From the NCBI RefSeq assembly GCF_020905375.1, contig NZ_JAJJBU010000003.1:1-64000 (forward strand): 64,000 nucleotides of DNA, given 5' to 3'. The notes under the pieces were generated by a model that was given only the letters and a program-made list of their open reading frames with translations, was not told the origin of the DNA and made no database searches. Position 1 is the first letter of the stretch. Each line of letters opens with the position of its first letter. Made by a program: the position numbers and the translations under genes. Below are positions 1-8,334 of the stretch, piece after piece. This DNA is from Arthrobacter cryoconiti. Its GTDB lineage: Bacteria > Actinomycetota > Actinomycetes > Actinomycetales > Micrococcaceae.

Positions 1-1
1 C

Positions 2-76
2 GTGGGCCGCGAATTGGCCAAGTATGGCATGAGCGAGTTCGTCAACAAGAAACTCATCCGCACCCCACTTTCATAG
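2..76 (+). CDS. C-terminal end of a probable aldehyde dehydrogenase (5' end outside window)
   Basis: An open frame enters from the left edge and ends at the TAG at 74-76. The 24 visible residues end GRELAKYGMSEFVNKKLIR-TPLS. The GREL..YGM.EFVN pattern resembles the last residues of NAD(P)-dependent aldehyde dehydrogenases, where a GRE(L/W) motif is followed by a short segment that ends in contacts with the neighbouring subunit. A strong terminator follows five bases later, so this is the last gene of its transcript. The assignment rests on one short motif and is moderate at best; other oxidoreductases cannot be excluded. Confidence 0.45.
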   Translation: MGRELAKYGMSEFVNKKLIRTPLS

Positions 77-80
77 CCAC

Positions 81-131
81 AAAAGAGCAGCGGCCCCACT
101 CCCGGAAGGGGAGTGGGGCCGCTGCTCTTTT
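81..131. terminator. Perfect 23-bp stem-loop terminator
   Basis: Bases 81-103 pair without mismatch with 109-131 around the loop GGAAG. The stem is GC-rich in the middle with AAAA/TTTT at its base, so it can terminate in both directions. It lies directly after the stop codon at 76. Its right arm abuts the start of the amidase remnant. Confidence 0.9.
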
Positions 132-376
132 GCCATGCTGAGTACTACAACGCCGTTGTCGCCAACCTTGGACTGGTCCATCAGCGAGTGAAGAACCTGG
201 CCGGGCATGACTCCACCAATATGAAGGACATTGTTCCCACAGTCATGCTGTTTGTCCCCTCTGTGGATGGCATCTCCCACAACGAACATGAGTACACGCA
301 TGACGCGGACATCGTCTCCGGTCTCCCCATGCTCACGGATGTAGTGGGTCGCCTGGCCGAAGGTGAACTTAGCTAG
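125..376 (+). pseudogene. C-terminal remnant of an N-carbamoyl-amino-acid hydrolase / allantoate amidohydrolase family amidase
   Basis: The frame reads through the right arm of the terminator and then encodes about 80 residues that match the C-terminus of the hydantoinase/carbamoylase-type M20 amidases: an AGHDSTNM segment, then FVPSVDGISHNEHE, which contains the metal-binding histidine of the S-H-N/S motif, then a G..ML..VVGRLAEGEL tail. Intact members have about 410 residues, so roughly four fifths are missing. No convincing start or ribosome-binding site exists; the only in-frame upstream start (GTG at 113) lies inside the hairpin. I read this as a decayed gene. Family members hydrolyse N-carbamoyl-amino acids, which links it in theme to the hyu operon further right, though contact between the two is inference. 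Confidence 0.65.
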
Positions 377-645
377 GCTGCGACTTATGGCCGCCGGCTC
401 TCTTCCAATGGGCAAAGCGTTGATGTGGATATGCCTTCTGGTGTGGCACGGTGGATGTCGTCTCAGGACCATTGCGGGAAAAACTCCGGAGAAACTGACA
501 CCCACGTTTTCTTCGTGGAACTCAAGGAGCCGGCCCGGGACCCGTTTCAGGTCCCAGGCGACTCTTTGGGTCCGCAGAGAACCTGAAGGGAGCCAGGTTT
601 ACCTTGGCATGAGTGCCCGGATGCATCCATCGTCGGGTTAAGGTC
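377..645. other. Gene-free stretch between amidase remnant and copper operon
   Basis: No open frame here has recognisable protein features on either strand; the 92-codon frame beginning at 363 has low-complexity, arginine- and serine-rich content and no ribosome-binding site. It probably holds decayed amidase-side sequence and the downstream region of the multicopper oxidase. Confidence 0.4.
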
Positions 646-2189
646 TTAGCTGAGGTAGGAGAAGACGCCCATCATGCCACGTTCGGCATGGTAGGCGTTG
701 TGGCAGTGGAAGAGCCATTGCCCGGGATTGTCGGCGTCGAATTGGACGGTCACGGTTGTCATGGGGCGGACGATGACGGTGTCCTTGCGGGCGCCTTCGG
801 TCCCGATTTGGAACGTGTGGCCGTGGATGTGCAGGGGGTGCCACATCATAGTTTCGTTGATGAATTTCACCTCAACGCGTTCACCGTCTTTGAGGTCGAA
901 CGCGTTCGCAAAGGGTTTAGTCATGTCAAAGCGGTGGCCGTTGATGCCCCAGTCGTACTTCATCATTCCACCACTAAGCCGCACTTCATGGACCCTGTAA
1001 GGGTTCTTCGCGGGCAAAGTCACGGACGGATCTGCGGTGAGCTGGCCGCCGTCGACCACTGTTCCGGTCAGGGCGGTTGGCAGGCTCTCCCGTGCCGGCG
1101 CAGTCCCGGTTCCGGTGGAGATGAGCCCGTAAGTCATCTGGCTTTTCCCTTCGGCTAGGGCCAGCAACGGCGTGTAGCCGTCCTGGACGGTCAGGAGCGC
1201 GTCGATGCGTTCGCCCATTCCCAGTACGACGGCGTCGACCTTGGTGTGCTGGACGGGGAACCCATCGGTGTGGGTCAGGGTTAGCTGCTGGCCCGGGACA
1301 CCGATCCGGTAGGCGGTGTCACCGGCCGCGTTGATGATGCGCAGCCGGATTTTCTCGCCCGGTTTGGCTGTGAACGTTTCCGGATTTCCCGGGTCCTTGC
1401 CATTGAAGAGATGGAAGGGGTAAGCGACGTCCCCGGCGTCACCGCCCAAAAAGTCGCTGGAAGCACCCATGGCATGTGGCCCATGGGCATGGCGCCGTCC
1501 TGGCTGGTGTTGCCGTGGTCCATGCCCTTCATTCCGCCCCCTCCCATGTTGCCTATGCCTTGGGAGAGTTCCTTCAAGACGTCCGTTGGTGTGCCGTTGA
1601 TGCCGTCGAGCCAGTCGTCAAGGACGATCACCCACTCCTTGTCATAGACGAGAGCCTCGTTCGGGTCCTCGATGATGAGCGCTCCATAGAGGGCCTGTTC
1701 GCGTTGCATTTCCACATGCGAGTGGTACCAGTACGTGCCCGGGTGGGGGAGCTTGAAGTTGTAGCCGTTCTGGGAGCCGGATGGGAAAGCGTCCTGCGTG
1801 AGGCCGGGAACGCCGTCGTCATTGTTGCGCAGAGCCAAACCGTGCCAGTGCACACTGGTGGCGTCGCTGAGTTTGTTGGCAATAGTGACGTTGAACTGAT
1901 CGCCCACCGTACCGCGCAGGGTTGGTGCCATGAGGGAGCCGTTGTAGCCGGCAGTCGTGATCGTTTTGCCTGACAGCGTGGTGGTCAGCGGTGCCGGTGT
2001 CAGGGTGGTCGTGATGGTTTTCCCCGTGGCGGCCCGGCTGGCTTCGACGTCCGCGATCAACGGATCCGTGGGCTTGATGCGATTCTGGCCGGATGCTGCT
2101 GATGGGGGAGTGCAGGCGGCTAGGGCCGTCATGGTCGCAGCGGCCACGGACAATCCCAGGAAGGAACGCCGGGTGGGTGTGTTGGTCAT
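646..2189 (-). pseudogene. Multicopper oxidase (CueO/CopA-like), interrupted by a frameshift
   Basis: Secreted copper oxidase, expected to oxidise Cu(I) outside the membrane. The N-terminal frame (from ATG at 2189, SD AAGGA) starts with a Tat/lipoprotein-like signal (RRSFLGLSVAA then LAAC) and contains the first cupredoxin domain with HWHG and HSH copper ligands. It then has a Met/His/Gly-rich segment (GMKGMDHG, PMGHMP). The rest, including HPLHIHGH and the HCHNAYHAERGMM type 1/type 3 cluster, is in another frame starting MGASSDFLGG at 1470. The frames join at about 1471-1473: the minus strand reads ATG-CCA-TGG where ATG-CCC-ATG-GG would restore the frame, which fits a one-base deletion. The two parts together make about 515 residues, normal for the family, with all copper ligands present. 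It could be a recent inactivation, a sequencing error or a phase-variable tract. It is last in the copper operon. Confidence 0.85.
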
Positions 2190-2264
2190 AATGAAATCCT
2201 TTGTTGGTGGCCTGTTGGACCGTCGGCGGCGTTGGTGGTGGACTGTTCTCGGATATCCACGGCG

Positions 2265-3158
2265 TTAGGGTGTGGCCGGGGCGAAGGAGGCTCCGCCGTC
2301 GGACGAGCTCTGGACGCCAGCGGCCGTGGCCACCCAGATCTTGGGTTTGCCAGCCGTGCCAGCTACGGCGGTCACGGCCTGGACCTGTCCCTCAACCTTT
2401 CCTGCTGCCGTCCACGTCAGCCCGGCATCAAGAGAGACATGGACATCGCCTGCAGGGGTGACGCCGACTACCTGCGTGGGGGCAGGCCCCGCCTCCGGCG
2501 TTCCGGCGGCGAAGGACACTAACTGCATCAGTGGGGCGCCCGGGACTGGTTGCCACGTTTTCCCGCTGTCGGTGGAACGCTGCAGTCCTTCTTGAGTGGT
2601 GGCCAAAACGACGGACGTGGCCGGGTTTCCCGCCACGGTTGCCGGGCTGAAGCTGGCCGTAGACGCTACCCAGGTGACGGCGTCGTTGCTGGTACTCAGC
2701 TTCCCATCGAAGCCGATCAGACCGTGGTCGGTGGAGGTTAGTGCGTGGAAATCTGACTGGCCGCCACGTGAGATCGGTTCCCATGTTTTGCCAGCATCCG
2801 AGGAACGGATCAAACCCATGGGCTCAGGCAGCGAAGATTCGGGGCCGGGGTGGCCGGAGGCGTAAAACACTTTCGGATCGGCAGTTGCGGTGAATCCCAT
2901 CAGGTCAATGGTCTCGGTGCCGACTTTGGTCATGGTGGGGCCGGTGGCGTCGTAAAGGCCGTCGTGGGTGGCAAGGAGGATCTGCGTTGATACAGGATCC
3001 ACAAAGATCCCGTGGACATGCGCGGCTGTAGCTGGCACTGCTTCGGGAGAAACTGCAGCAGTTGTTGCTGGTGTGCAGCCGAGCAGAGCCAGTGGGAGGA
3101 GCAGGGCTGAGCCGAGCAGCGGAAAACGGGTACGCAAAAAGAGGGTTCGAGGGGTCAT
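2265..3158 (-). CDS. Sialidase/BNR-like beta-propeller lipoprotein (F510_1955-type)
   Basis: Predicted secreted lipoprotein of 297 residues. The N-terminus has a hydrophobic signal ending LALLGCTP, with the cysteine as probable lipid attachment site. The mature part has repeated S-x-D-x-G-x-T-W motifs (SSDAGKTWEP, STDSGKTWQP, SLDAGLTWTA, SSDGGASFAP), the Asp-box signature of sialidase-like propellers. Catalytic residues of true sialidases are not evident, so a binding or scaffold role is as likely as hydrolysis. Start is ATG at 3158, seven bases after GGAGA; a TTG one codon upstream is less likely. Proteins of this type are commonly encoded beside copper oxidases and DUF305 proteins in actinobacteria, as here; the precise function is not known to me. 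Confidence 0.75.
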   Translation of the reverse strand: MTPRTLFLRTRFPLLGSALLLPLALLGCTPATTAAVSPEAVPATAAHVHGIFVDPVSTQILLATHDGLYDATGPTMTKVGTETIDLMGFTATADPKVFYASGHPGPESSLPEPMGLIRSSDAGKTWEPISRGGQSDFHALTSTDHGLIGFDGKLSTSNDAVTWVASTASFSPATVAGNPATSVVLATTQEGLQRSTDSGKTWQPVPGAPLMQLVSFAAGTPEAGPAPTQVVGVTPAGDVHVSLDAGLTWTAAGKVEGQVQAVTAVAGTAGKPKIWVATAAGVQSSSDGGASFAPATP

Positions 3159-3254
3159 CAAGGTTCTCCAAGGGAAAGAGGGAAAGAGGGGAAGGCAGAG
3201 ATCGGTGGCGGCCCAAAGCTGGGTTCGCCACCGATCATGAGAGCAGTCGGCTTT

Positions 3255-3869
3255 TTACAGAGTTGCCAGGAGCTCTGTCATGGCCTTGATTTCAGCTTCT
3301 TGGCTGGAAACAATTGACTTGGCCAACGTGACGGCTTCGGCATTCTTGCCGCCGCTGACTTCGATCTTCGCCATTTCCAGAGCGCCTTCGTGATGGGCGG
3401 TCATCTGCGTCAGGAACATTTTTGCGGCTTCGGTTCCCTGGCTTGCCTTGAGCTTGTCCAAATCCGTGCCGGCCAGCATGCCAGCCATGCTGTGATTGCC
3501 GGTCATGGTGGTGGATTCACCCCAGGAGTTGAGGAAGTTCGTCATCGTGGTGATTTCAGGTCCCTGGGCGGCTTTGATGTCCTTGGCCAGGGATACAATT
3601 TTTGCGTCCATGCCGGGCTTTGCCAGCATGATATCGCTCATTTCAACGGCTTGGGAGTGGTGCGGCAGCATCGATTGGGCAAACATCGCATCCGCGGCGT
3701 TGTGGTCGGCGCCGGTTTCAGTACCGACGTTGGTTGGCGGCGCGGTGGACATGGCCGAGCTGCCGTGGTCCATGCCCGGCATTGAGCTGCCATTGGTGTC
3801 CGTGGAGCAACCGGACAGGGCAATTAGGGCGGCCAGGGCAGTGGCGGAAAGGGGCAGAATCTTTTTCAC
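3255..3869 (-). CDS. DUF305 lipoprotein, probable copper-binding protein
   Basis: 204-residue secreted lipoprotein with GTG start. The signal peptide ends IALSGCS; the cysteine is the probable acylation site. A Met/His-rich linker (MPGMDHGSSAM) follows. The DUF305 domain (about residues 55-204) has two repeated halves, each with a paired-histidine motif: MLPHHSQAVEM and MTAHHEGALEM. Such ferritin-like four-helix proteins occur in copper and other metal resistance clusters, and the HH...M pattern suggests metal binding outside the membrane. Neighbours are the propeller lipoprotein downstream and the DUF6153 protein upstream. Confidence 0.85.
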   Translation of the reverse strand: MKKILPLSATALAALIALSGCSTDTNGSSMPGMDHGSSAMSTAPPTNVGTETGADHNAADAMFAQSMLPHHSQAVEMSDIMLAKPGMDAKIVSLAKDIKAAQGPEITTMTNFLNSWGESTTMTGNHSMAGMLAGTDLDKLKASQGTEAAKMFLTQMTAHHEGALEMAKIEVSGGKNAEAVTLAKSIVSSQEAEIKAMTELLATL

Positions 3870-3940
3870 AGTAAACAGTCCTCAACTCAAAATTTTCACG
3901 ATAGGTGGACGTCACCCTTTTTATGGGGTGCGTTAACGAG

Positions 3941-3963
3941 GACCCGTCACACGGTGACAGGTC
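3941..3963. repeat. Short inverted repeat between DUF6153 and DUF305 genes
   Basis: GACCCGTCAC at 3941-3950 faces GTGACAGGTC at 3954-3963 around three bases, with one mismatch. It sits in the 106-base gap and could be a weak attenuator or a processing site. There is no T-run, so I do not call it a terminator. Confidence 0.4.
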
Positions 3964-3975
3964 AGGATCGTTGGT

Positions 3976-4512
3976 TTACGTCCGGCTGATGGAAAGTTGA
4001 GTCAAGGACGGCGGGTCCAGGAGACGCCCGATGAACTTGTATCCTGCACGGTCCGATGAGGTGGGACCGGCGGAGGGATCGGGGGCAAGCCCTGGTTGTG
4101 GGGCCGCTGGTGTTGCAGCCCCAACGGCAGGGATACAGGACCCGTGACTGGCCATAAGCATCTCGCAGCCCGAGGGCGAACACGCACATACCGTGGCGCT
4201 GTCCAAATGATTTGATGCATCCGGAACTTTCGCATGGTCCGCGATTGACATAGCTGGTTGCGTTGCGCGGTGTGCCTGTGATGCCGGTGCCATTGATGAC
4301 GCCGGTGACGCCTGTGCCATCGGTGCCATCGGTGACGCCTGTGCCATCGGTGCCATCGGCGACGCCTGCGCCATCGGTGACATTGATGCCGCCTGTGCAC
4401 CGCCGATCATGTGCATGCCCAGAAGGCCGGCCATAATGACAAGACTGAGGGTGAGCAGCCCGGCCCAGTGCGGAAAGAATCCCGGTAGTCGCAACGTGCT
4501 TGATGTGTTCAT
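3976..4512 (-). CDS. DUF6153-like membrane-anchored Met-rich protein
   Basis: 178 residues starting at ATG 4512 with AAAGGAT upstream. One transmembrane segment lies near residues 16-42 (LLTLSLVIMAGLLGMHMIGG). It is followed by three near-copies of a nine-residue repeat MAPMAQASP (residues 44-70), then a cysteine-containing region with VCACSPSGC. This layout matches small actinobacterial proteins of the DUF6153 family found in copper clusters. The Met repeats and clustered Cys suggest Cu(I) binding at the outer face of the membrane. That is inference from composition and context; no catalytic motif is visible. Confidence 0.65.
   Translation of the reverse strand: MNTSSTLRLPGFFPHWAGLLTLSLVIMAGLLGMHMIGGAQAASMSPMAQASPMAPMAQASPMAPMAQASPASSMAPASQAHRATQPAMSIADHAKVPDASNHLDSATVCACSPSGCEMLMASHGSCIPAVGAATPAAPQPGLAPDPSAGPTSSDRAGYKFIGRLLDPPSLTQLSISRT
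4303..4383 (-). repeat. 27-bp tandem repeats coding MAPMAQASP
   Basis: Three near-identical 27-base units encode residues 44-70 of the DUF6153-like protein. The copies differ by few bases, so copy number could change by slippage or recombination and alter the number of methionines available for metal binding. Confidence 0.75.
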
Positions 4513-4596
4513 GGCGGGATCCTTTCTGGTGGTTTGTCGGTGCCGGTCGCTGTGTAGTGTACCGGAGCGCACTGGGAGGTACGGGTGTGCTGGTGC

Positions 4597-6726
4597 TTAG
4601 CTCACTTCAGCTGGGTTGAGCTTGAGCCGGCGCAGCAGTTGGGCATTTAGTGCCACGACGATGGTGGACAGAGACATGAGCACAGCCCCCGCCGCGGGTG
4701 AGAGCACGAAGCCGACGCCGGCCAGAACTCCGGCAGCCAGTGGGACAGAGATGATGTTGTAGCCGGTGGCCCAGATTAGGTTTTGCCACATCTTGCGGTA
4801 GCTGGCTTTGGAGAGGTCCACAGTGGAGAGGACCGCGCGGGGGTCGTTACCTGCCAGGACTACCCCTGCAGATTCCATGGCGACGTCCGTACCGGCGCCG
4901 ATGGCGATGCCGACTTCTGCCCTGGCAAGTGCGGGTGCGTCATTGACGCCGTCGCCGACCATGGCAACTTTCATTCCACGGCCCTGGAGTTCAGCAACTT
5001 TTTGATCCTTATCTTGGGGCAGGACTTCGGCAAAGACCTCATCGATGCCGAGTTCGGTGGCCACAGTGGCCGCGACCTGATGGGCGTCACCGGTGATCAT
5101 GGCAACTTTGATGCCATGGGCCTGCAAGGCGTGGACTGCCTGCCGGGATTCCGCACGGATTTCGTCTTCCAAGGCGACGGCGCCAATCACGGCGCCATCT
5201 TTGATGACGTGAAGCACTGAAGCTCCTCGGCTCATCCATCCGGTAGTCGCTGAAGAGACCCGCTCCGGTTCGCTCAGATCAAGTTCCTTCAGTAGCGCCG
5301 GACCGCCGACGGCCACGGTGGAACCATCAATGGTGGCTTGAACTCCCCGCCCGGTCATCGACTGGAAACCGGTTGCTGCCATGGCCGGTGCACCGGTCTT
5401 TTGTGCAGCTGCAATGATGGCGCGGGCCACGGGGTGTTCGCTGTCGGATTCCACGGCGGAAGCCAGTGCCAGCAGCTCATCCGCGCTCACACCTTCAATG
5501 GCAGCGACGTCGGTGAGAGCGGGCTCTCCCTTGGTCAAGGTGCCGGTTTTGTCGAAGAGGACGACGTCGATGGTGCGCATCCGCTCCAAAGCCATCCGGT
5601 CCTTGATCAATACCCCTGCCTTGGCTGCGCGTTCGGTGGAGATGGCAATGACCAATGGAATGGCTAGACCCAGTGCGTGCGGGCAGGCGATGACGAGCAC
5701 TGTGACCGTGCGTGTGACGGCATCGGGAATGCTGCCCAAGAGCGACCATACGATGAAGGTGATGACGCCGGAGCCAGCGGCGAAGTAGAACAGGAATGCC
5801 GCAGCCCGATCAGCCAGTGCCTGTGCCCGGGACGTGGAGGATTGGGCCTCGGACACCAGCCGCTGAATGCCCGCCAAAGCTGTGTCATCTCCGACGGCCG
5901 TGACTTTCACCCGCAGGGAGTTATCCGTGGAAACTGTACCCGCCACCACGGAGTCTCCGACCGTACGGGAGACGGTCTTGGACTCGCCGGTGATCATGGA
6001 CTCGTCCACTTCCGAGGAGCCGTCGGTAATCACGCCGTCGGCCGGCAGCCTGGCGCCTGGCCGGACCAGGACAATGTCGCCGGGGTTCAGCTGCGCGATG
6101 CTGATGGTTTCGGTGCCTTCATCGACAACCCGCTCGGCCTCATCGGGCAACAGGGCAGCGAGGGCATCGAGCGCACCCCTCGCCGAACCGAGTGCGCGCA
6201 TTTCGATCCAGTGCCCCAGCAACATGATGGCCACCAGCAAGGCCAGTTCCCACCAGAAATCCAGGTCGAAGCCGCCAATGCCCAAGCTCGTCACCCAGGA
6301 AGCGATAAAGGCGACCGTGATGGCCATGGAGATCAGCAACATCATGGCTGGCTGGCGGGACTTGATTTCCTGCCACCCACCCTTGAGGAACGGCTGGCCG
6401 CCGTAGAAGAAGATCACGGTGCCCAGCAGCGGCGGGATCCAGGCCGAGCCCGGGAACTGGGGCGAGGTGTAGCCCAAGAGGTGCCCGAACATGGGGCTGA
6501 AGAACACGACAGGGATGGATAGGAGCAGGGTCAGCCAGAAGCGGTTCTTGAACATGGCGGTGCTGTGCCCTGCGTGCTGGCCCTCGCTGTGCACGGCATG
6601 GTCATCATGGTCCATGCCGGTTGGACCCATCGCCGGGTGACCCGTCATGGGATGCTTTGTGGTCGAGTGCGCTCCGGGAAGCGCCTGCTTCGGTGCGGTG
6701 TCGGTGGGGTTGCTGTGCTTGTCCAT
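4597..6726 (-). CDS. copB: Copper-translocating P1B-type ATPase, CopB subtype
   Basis: 709-residue membrane pump that exports copper using ATP. The N-terminus (about 1-60) is rich in His and Met (GMDHDDHAVHSEGQHAGH) and lacks a classical HMA domain. Eight membrane helices are expected. The transport helix carries CPHALGLAIPLV, and the CPH motif is that of the CopB group, as opposed to CPC of CopA pumps. The actuator motif TGES is present, as are the phosphorylation motif DKTGTLTKGEP and the hinge GDGVNDAPALA. The start at ATG 6726 follows AAGGAGTGAG closely. The CopZ-like chaperone lies 41 bases upstream in the same direction, so the pair is almost certainly cotranscribed. Silver transport is an alternative substrate for this subgroup. 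Confidence 0.95.
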   Translation of the reverse strand: MDKHSNPTDTAPKQALPGAHSTTKHPMTGHPAMGPTGMDHDDHAVHSEGQHAGHSTAMFKNRFWLTLLLSIPVVFFSPMFGHLLGYTSPQFPGSAWIPPLLGTVIFFYGGQPFLKGGWQEIKSRQPAMMLLISMAITVAFIASWVTSLGIGGFDLDFWWELALLVAIMLLGHWIEMRALGSARGALDALAALLPDEAERVVDEGTETISIAQLNPGDIVLVRPGARLPADGVITDGSSEVDESMITGESKTVSRTVGDSVVAGTVSTDNSLRVKVTAVGDDTALAGIQRLVSEAQSSTSRAQALADRAAAFLFYFAAGSGVITFIVWSLLGSIPDAVTRTVTVLVIACPHALGLAIPLVIAISTERAAKAGVLIKDRMALERMRTIDVVLFDKTGTLTKGEPALTDVAAIEGVSADELLALASAVESDSEHPVARAIIAAAQKTGAPAMAATGFQSMTGRGVQATIDGSTVAVGGPALLKELDLSEPERVSSATTGWMSRGASVLHVIKDGAVIGAVALEDEIRAESRQAVHALQAHGIKVAMITGDAHQVAATVATELGIDEVFAEVLPQDKDQKVAELQGRGMKVAMVGDGVNDAPALARAEVGIAIGAGTDVAMESAGVVLAGNDPRAVLSTVDLSKASYRKMWQNLIWATGYNIISVPLAAGVLAGVGFVLSPAAGAVLMSLSTIVVALNAQLLRRLKLNPAEVS

Positions 6727-6767
6727 CTCACTCCTTGCTGGGCCGTGCAGAAATAACCGGTAGCTGG

Positions 6768-7142
6768 TTAGCTTCGGGTCAGGGTGTAGCCTGCTTGTTC
6801 GACGGCGGACTGTACCGTTTCCCGGCTGGCACTACCGATGATGGAGAGCTGCGAGACGCCGCCGGCCACCAGTTCAACGGTGGCTGATTCCACTTCCGGA
6901 AGGGCTGAGAGCGCCGTTTCCACGGTTTTCACGCAATGCCCGCACGTTAGGCCCTCCATGCCGTACCCCACGCCAGCGGCTTGGGCTGGGGCAGTGGGGG
7001 TCCGGGCAGTGGGGGTCCGGACAGTGGGGGTCGAGACTGCGGCGTTCGAGCCGGTTGAGGCCGAGTCGGTGGAGCAGCACGCGCAGCTGCTGTCGGCTAC
7101 CGGTGTCAGGTTGAGGTCTTTGCGGGTGTCGGTTCCACACAT
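6768..7142 (-). CDS. Heavy-metal-associated (CopZ-like) copper chaperone with Cys-rich N-terminal extension
   Basis: 124 residues. The C-terminal HMA domain (about 57-124) has the metal-binding loop GLTCGHCV and ends with the GYTLTRS strand typical of CopZ proteins. The N-terminal extension is longer than in most 68-residue CopZ proteins. It contains SSCACCST, a second possible thiol metal site, and a Thr/Pro repeat (VRTPTARTPTA). The protein is probably cytosolic and passes Cu(I) to the CopB pump. AAGGAG sits nine bases before the ATG. It is the first gene of the copper operon, with the CsoR-like palindrome about 110 bases upstream. Confidence 0.9.
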   Translation of the reverse strand: MCGTDTRKDLNLTPVADSSCACCSTDSASTGSNAAVSTPTVRTPTARTPTAPAQAAGVGYGMEGLTCGHCVKTVETALSALPEVESATVELVAGGVSQLSIIGSASRETVQSAVEQAGYTLTRS

Positions 7143-7252
7143 GTCAGTTGACTCCTTTTAATGAGGATGAAGGGTGCGTTGGGGTTGAACGGCAGTGGCG
7201 GCCGGAATGCTCCTCAGCCGGGACAAACTACTTCATTGACAACAAACCAAAT

Positions 7253-7269
7253 ATACCCCCTAGGGGTAT
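7253..7269. promoter_or_regulatory. CsoR-like copper operator
   Basis: ATACCCCCTAGGGGTAT is a 7-3-7 palindrome matching the GC-tract/AT-flanked operators of the Cu(I) sensor CsoR. It lies between the divergent copper operon (start 7142) and the SHOCT gene (start 7419), so one repressor dimer pair could control both. No csoR gene is in the window. Confidence 0.75.
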
Positions 7270-7418
7270 CCATGGTCAAGGTGATATGAAACTCATCCTC
7301 CACTCTGCATGCGGCTGGATCCCGGCCGGGTTGAGGACCTTCGACTCTGTTCTGCCAGGCGACGGAAGCCATACACTCCACTCAAAGGCCGCACAGCACA
7401 CAAGGACGGGATGAAGTC

Positions 7419-7676
7419 ATGATGTATGGATGGGACGGAATCGGCTGGGGTGCAGGTGCCTGGGTGGCGATGATCGTGATGATGTTGGTGTTTTGGGGAG
7501 GTGTGGTGACAGTCGTAATTCTTCTGCTTCGACGTACTCATCCGCATCAAGGCCCTGACCCTGTGCGGCCTCCGCACTTCGATGCGGAGCGGATTCTGCA
7601 CGAACGGTTTGCCAGGGGTGAGATCGACGAACCAGAATTCACTGCACGACGCTCCGCGCTCCGGCGTCAGGATTGA
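7419..7676 (+). CDS. Small membrane protein with C-terminal SHOCT domain
   Basis: 85 residues. A glycine/tryptophan-rich start (MMYGWDGIGWGAG) leads into one transmembrane helix (about 14-37). The C-terminal 30 residues (AERILHERFARGEIDEPEF and following) match the SHOCT motif, a short helical pair often fused to membrane or DNA-binding modules. It is divergent from the copper operon and shares its CsoR-like control region. Small SHOCT proteins of this design are commonly found in copper clusters; their role is unknown to me. AAGGA lies about 12 bases before the ATG. Confidence 0.85.
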   Translation: MMYGWDGIGWGAGAWVAMIVMMLVFWGGVVTVVILLLRRTHPHQGPDPVRPPHFDAERILHERFARGEIDEPEFTARRSALRRQD

Positions 7677-7874
7677 AAGCGATCTCGCATCGCATCGCAT
7701 GCAAGTCACTTTCGGCGGCAAGGCTGTGATGGGAGAGTCCCTGCAGTCCGATACGTCCTGCAGCGCTGTTTACGCTCTATTCAGAATAAGAGTGGTCTGC
7801 ATCCCAGCCCATCGCTAAAAGTTACTGATTAAGCACTGGCCAGGTCGACGCCGTCGACTGTGCCGCAGCCAAAT

Positions 7875-8228
7875 CTAGCAACTTAGCCCGCGCCTCATGA
7901 CTTCGGTACGCAGAAGGGCAATTGTGAGAGCAGTTTGGTCCGCTAGCCCAGAATCATTGAACGGAACTTCGGGAGATGGGCGGGCATCGCCAGTCTTGGT
8001 GAATTTCTCTTCAAACATGAGTAGGTTTTCCAGCGCATTGAGAAGCTCCCCATCTTCCATAGCGGAGAGTTCCTTGGAGGACAGCGCTGCAGAAGCTGAG
8101 CGCCTCCGCGAGAACCAAACCCAGCCGCCGATCAAAACGGCCAATGCCACGACGATGGCTAGGCTGACAAATGGAAGCCAGCCTGTCTCGGCAGCAAAAG
8201 TCGCTGGCTTTAATCCTGATGCAATCAT
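7875..8228 (-). CDS. Hypothetical single-pass membrane protein
   Basis: 117 residues with a short outside segment, one transmembrane helix (about 19-40, WLPFVSLAIVVALAVLIGGW), a basic stop-transfer stretch RRR and a mainly helical cytosolic part rich in Glu and Leu. I recognise no family. The ribosome-binding site before the ATG is weak (GGAA far upstream). It stands alone between the copper genes and a pseudogene, so it may be real or a leftover. The topology and even amino-acid composition favour a real protein. Confidence 0.5.
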   Translation of the reverse strand: MIASGLKPATFAAETGWLPFVSLAIVVALAVLIGGWVWFSRRRSASAALSSKELSAMEDGELLNALENLLMFEEKFTKTGDARPSPEVPFNDSGLADQTALTIALLRTEVMRRGLSC

Positions 8229-8334
8229 TGGGAGCGATTATTCCACGTCATGGATCAGCTACAAGCTCAGAGACCATGGCGACAGATACCGCAGGCCGGA
8301 CCCTGCCCAGTGGATCGCCCACGAGATCTGACGC

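Noticed and set aside
363-641. 92-codon plus-strand frame after the amidase remnant
   Set aside because: No ribosome-binding site, Ser/Arg-rich composition without fold-like pattern, overlaps the remnant; no support as a gene.
613-1158. Long plus-strand frame opposite the multicopper oxidase
   Set aside because: It is the complement of the oxidase, whose copper motifs are clear; codon pattern reflects the other strand.
5677-6522. 281-codon plus-strand frame opposite copB
   Set aside because: Complement of the P-type ATPase; no homology-like motifs or start signal.
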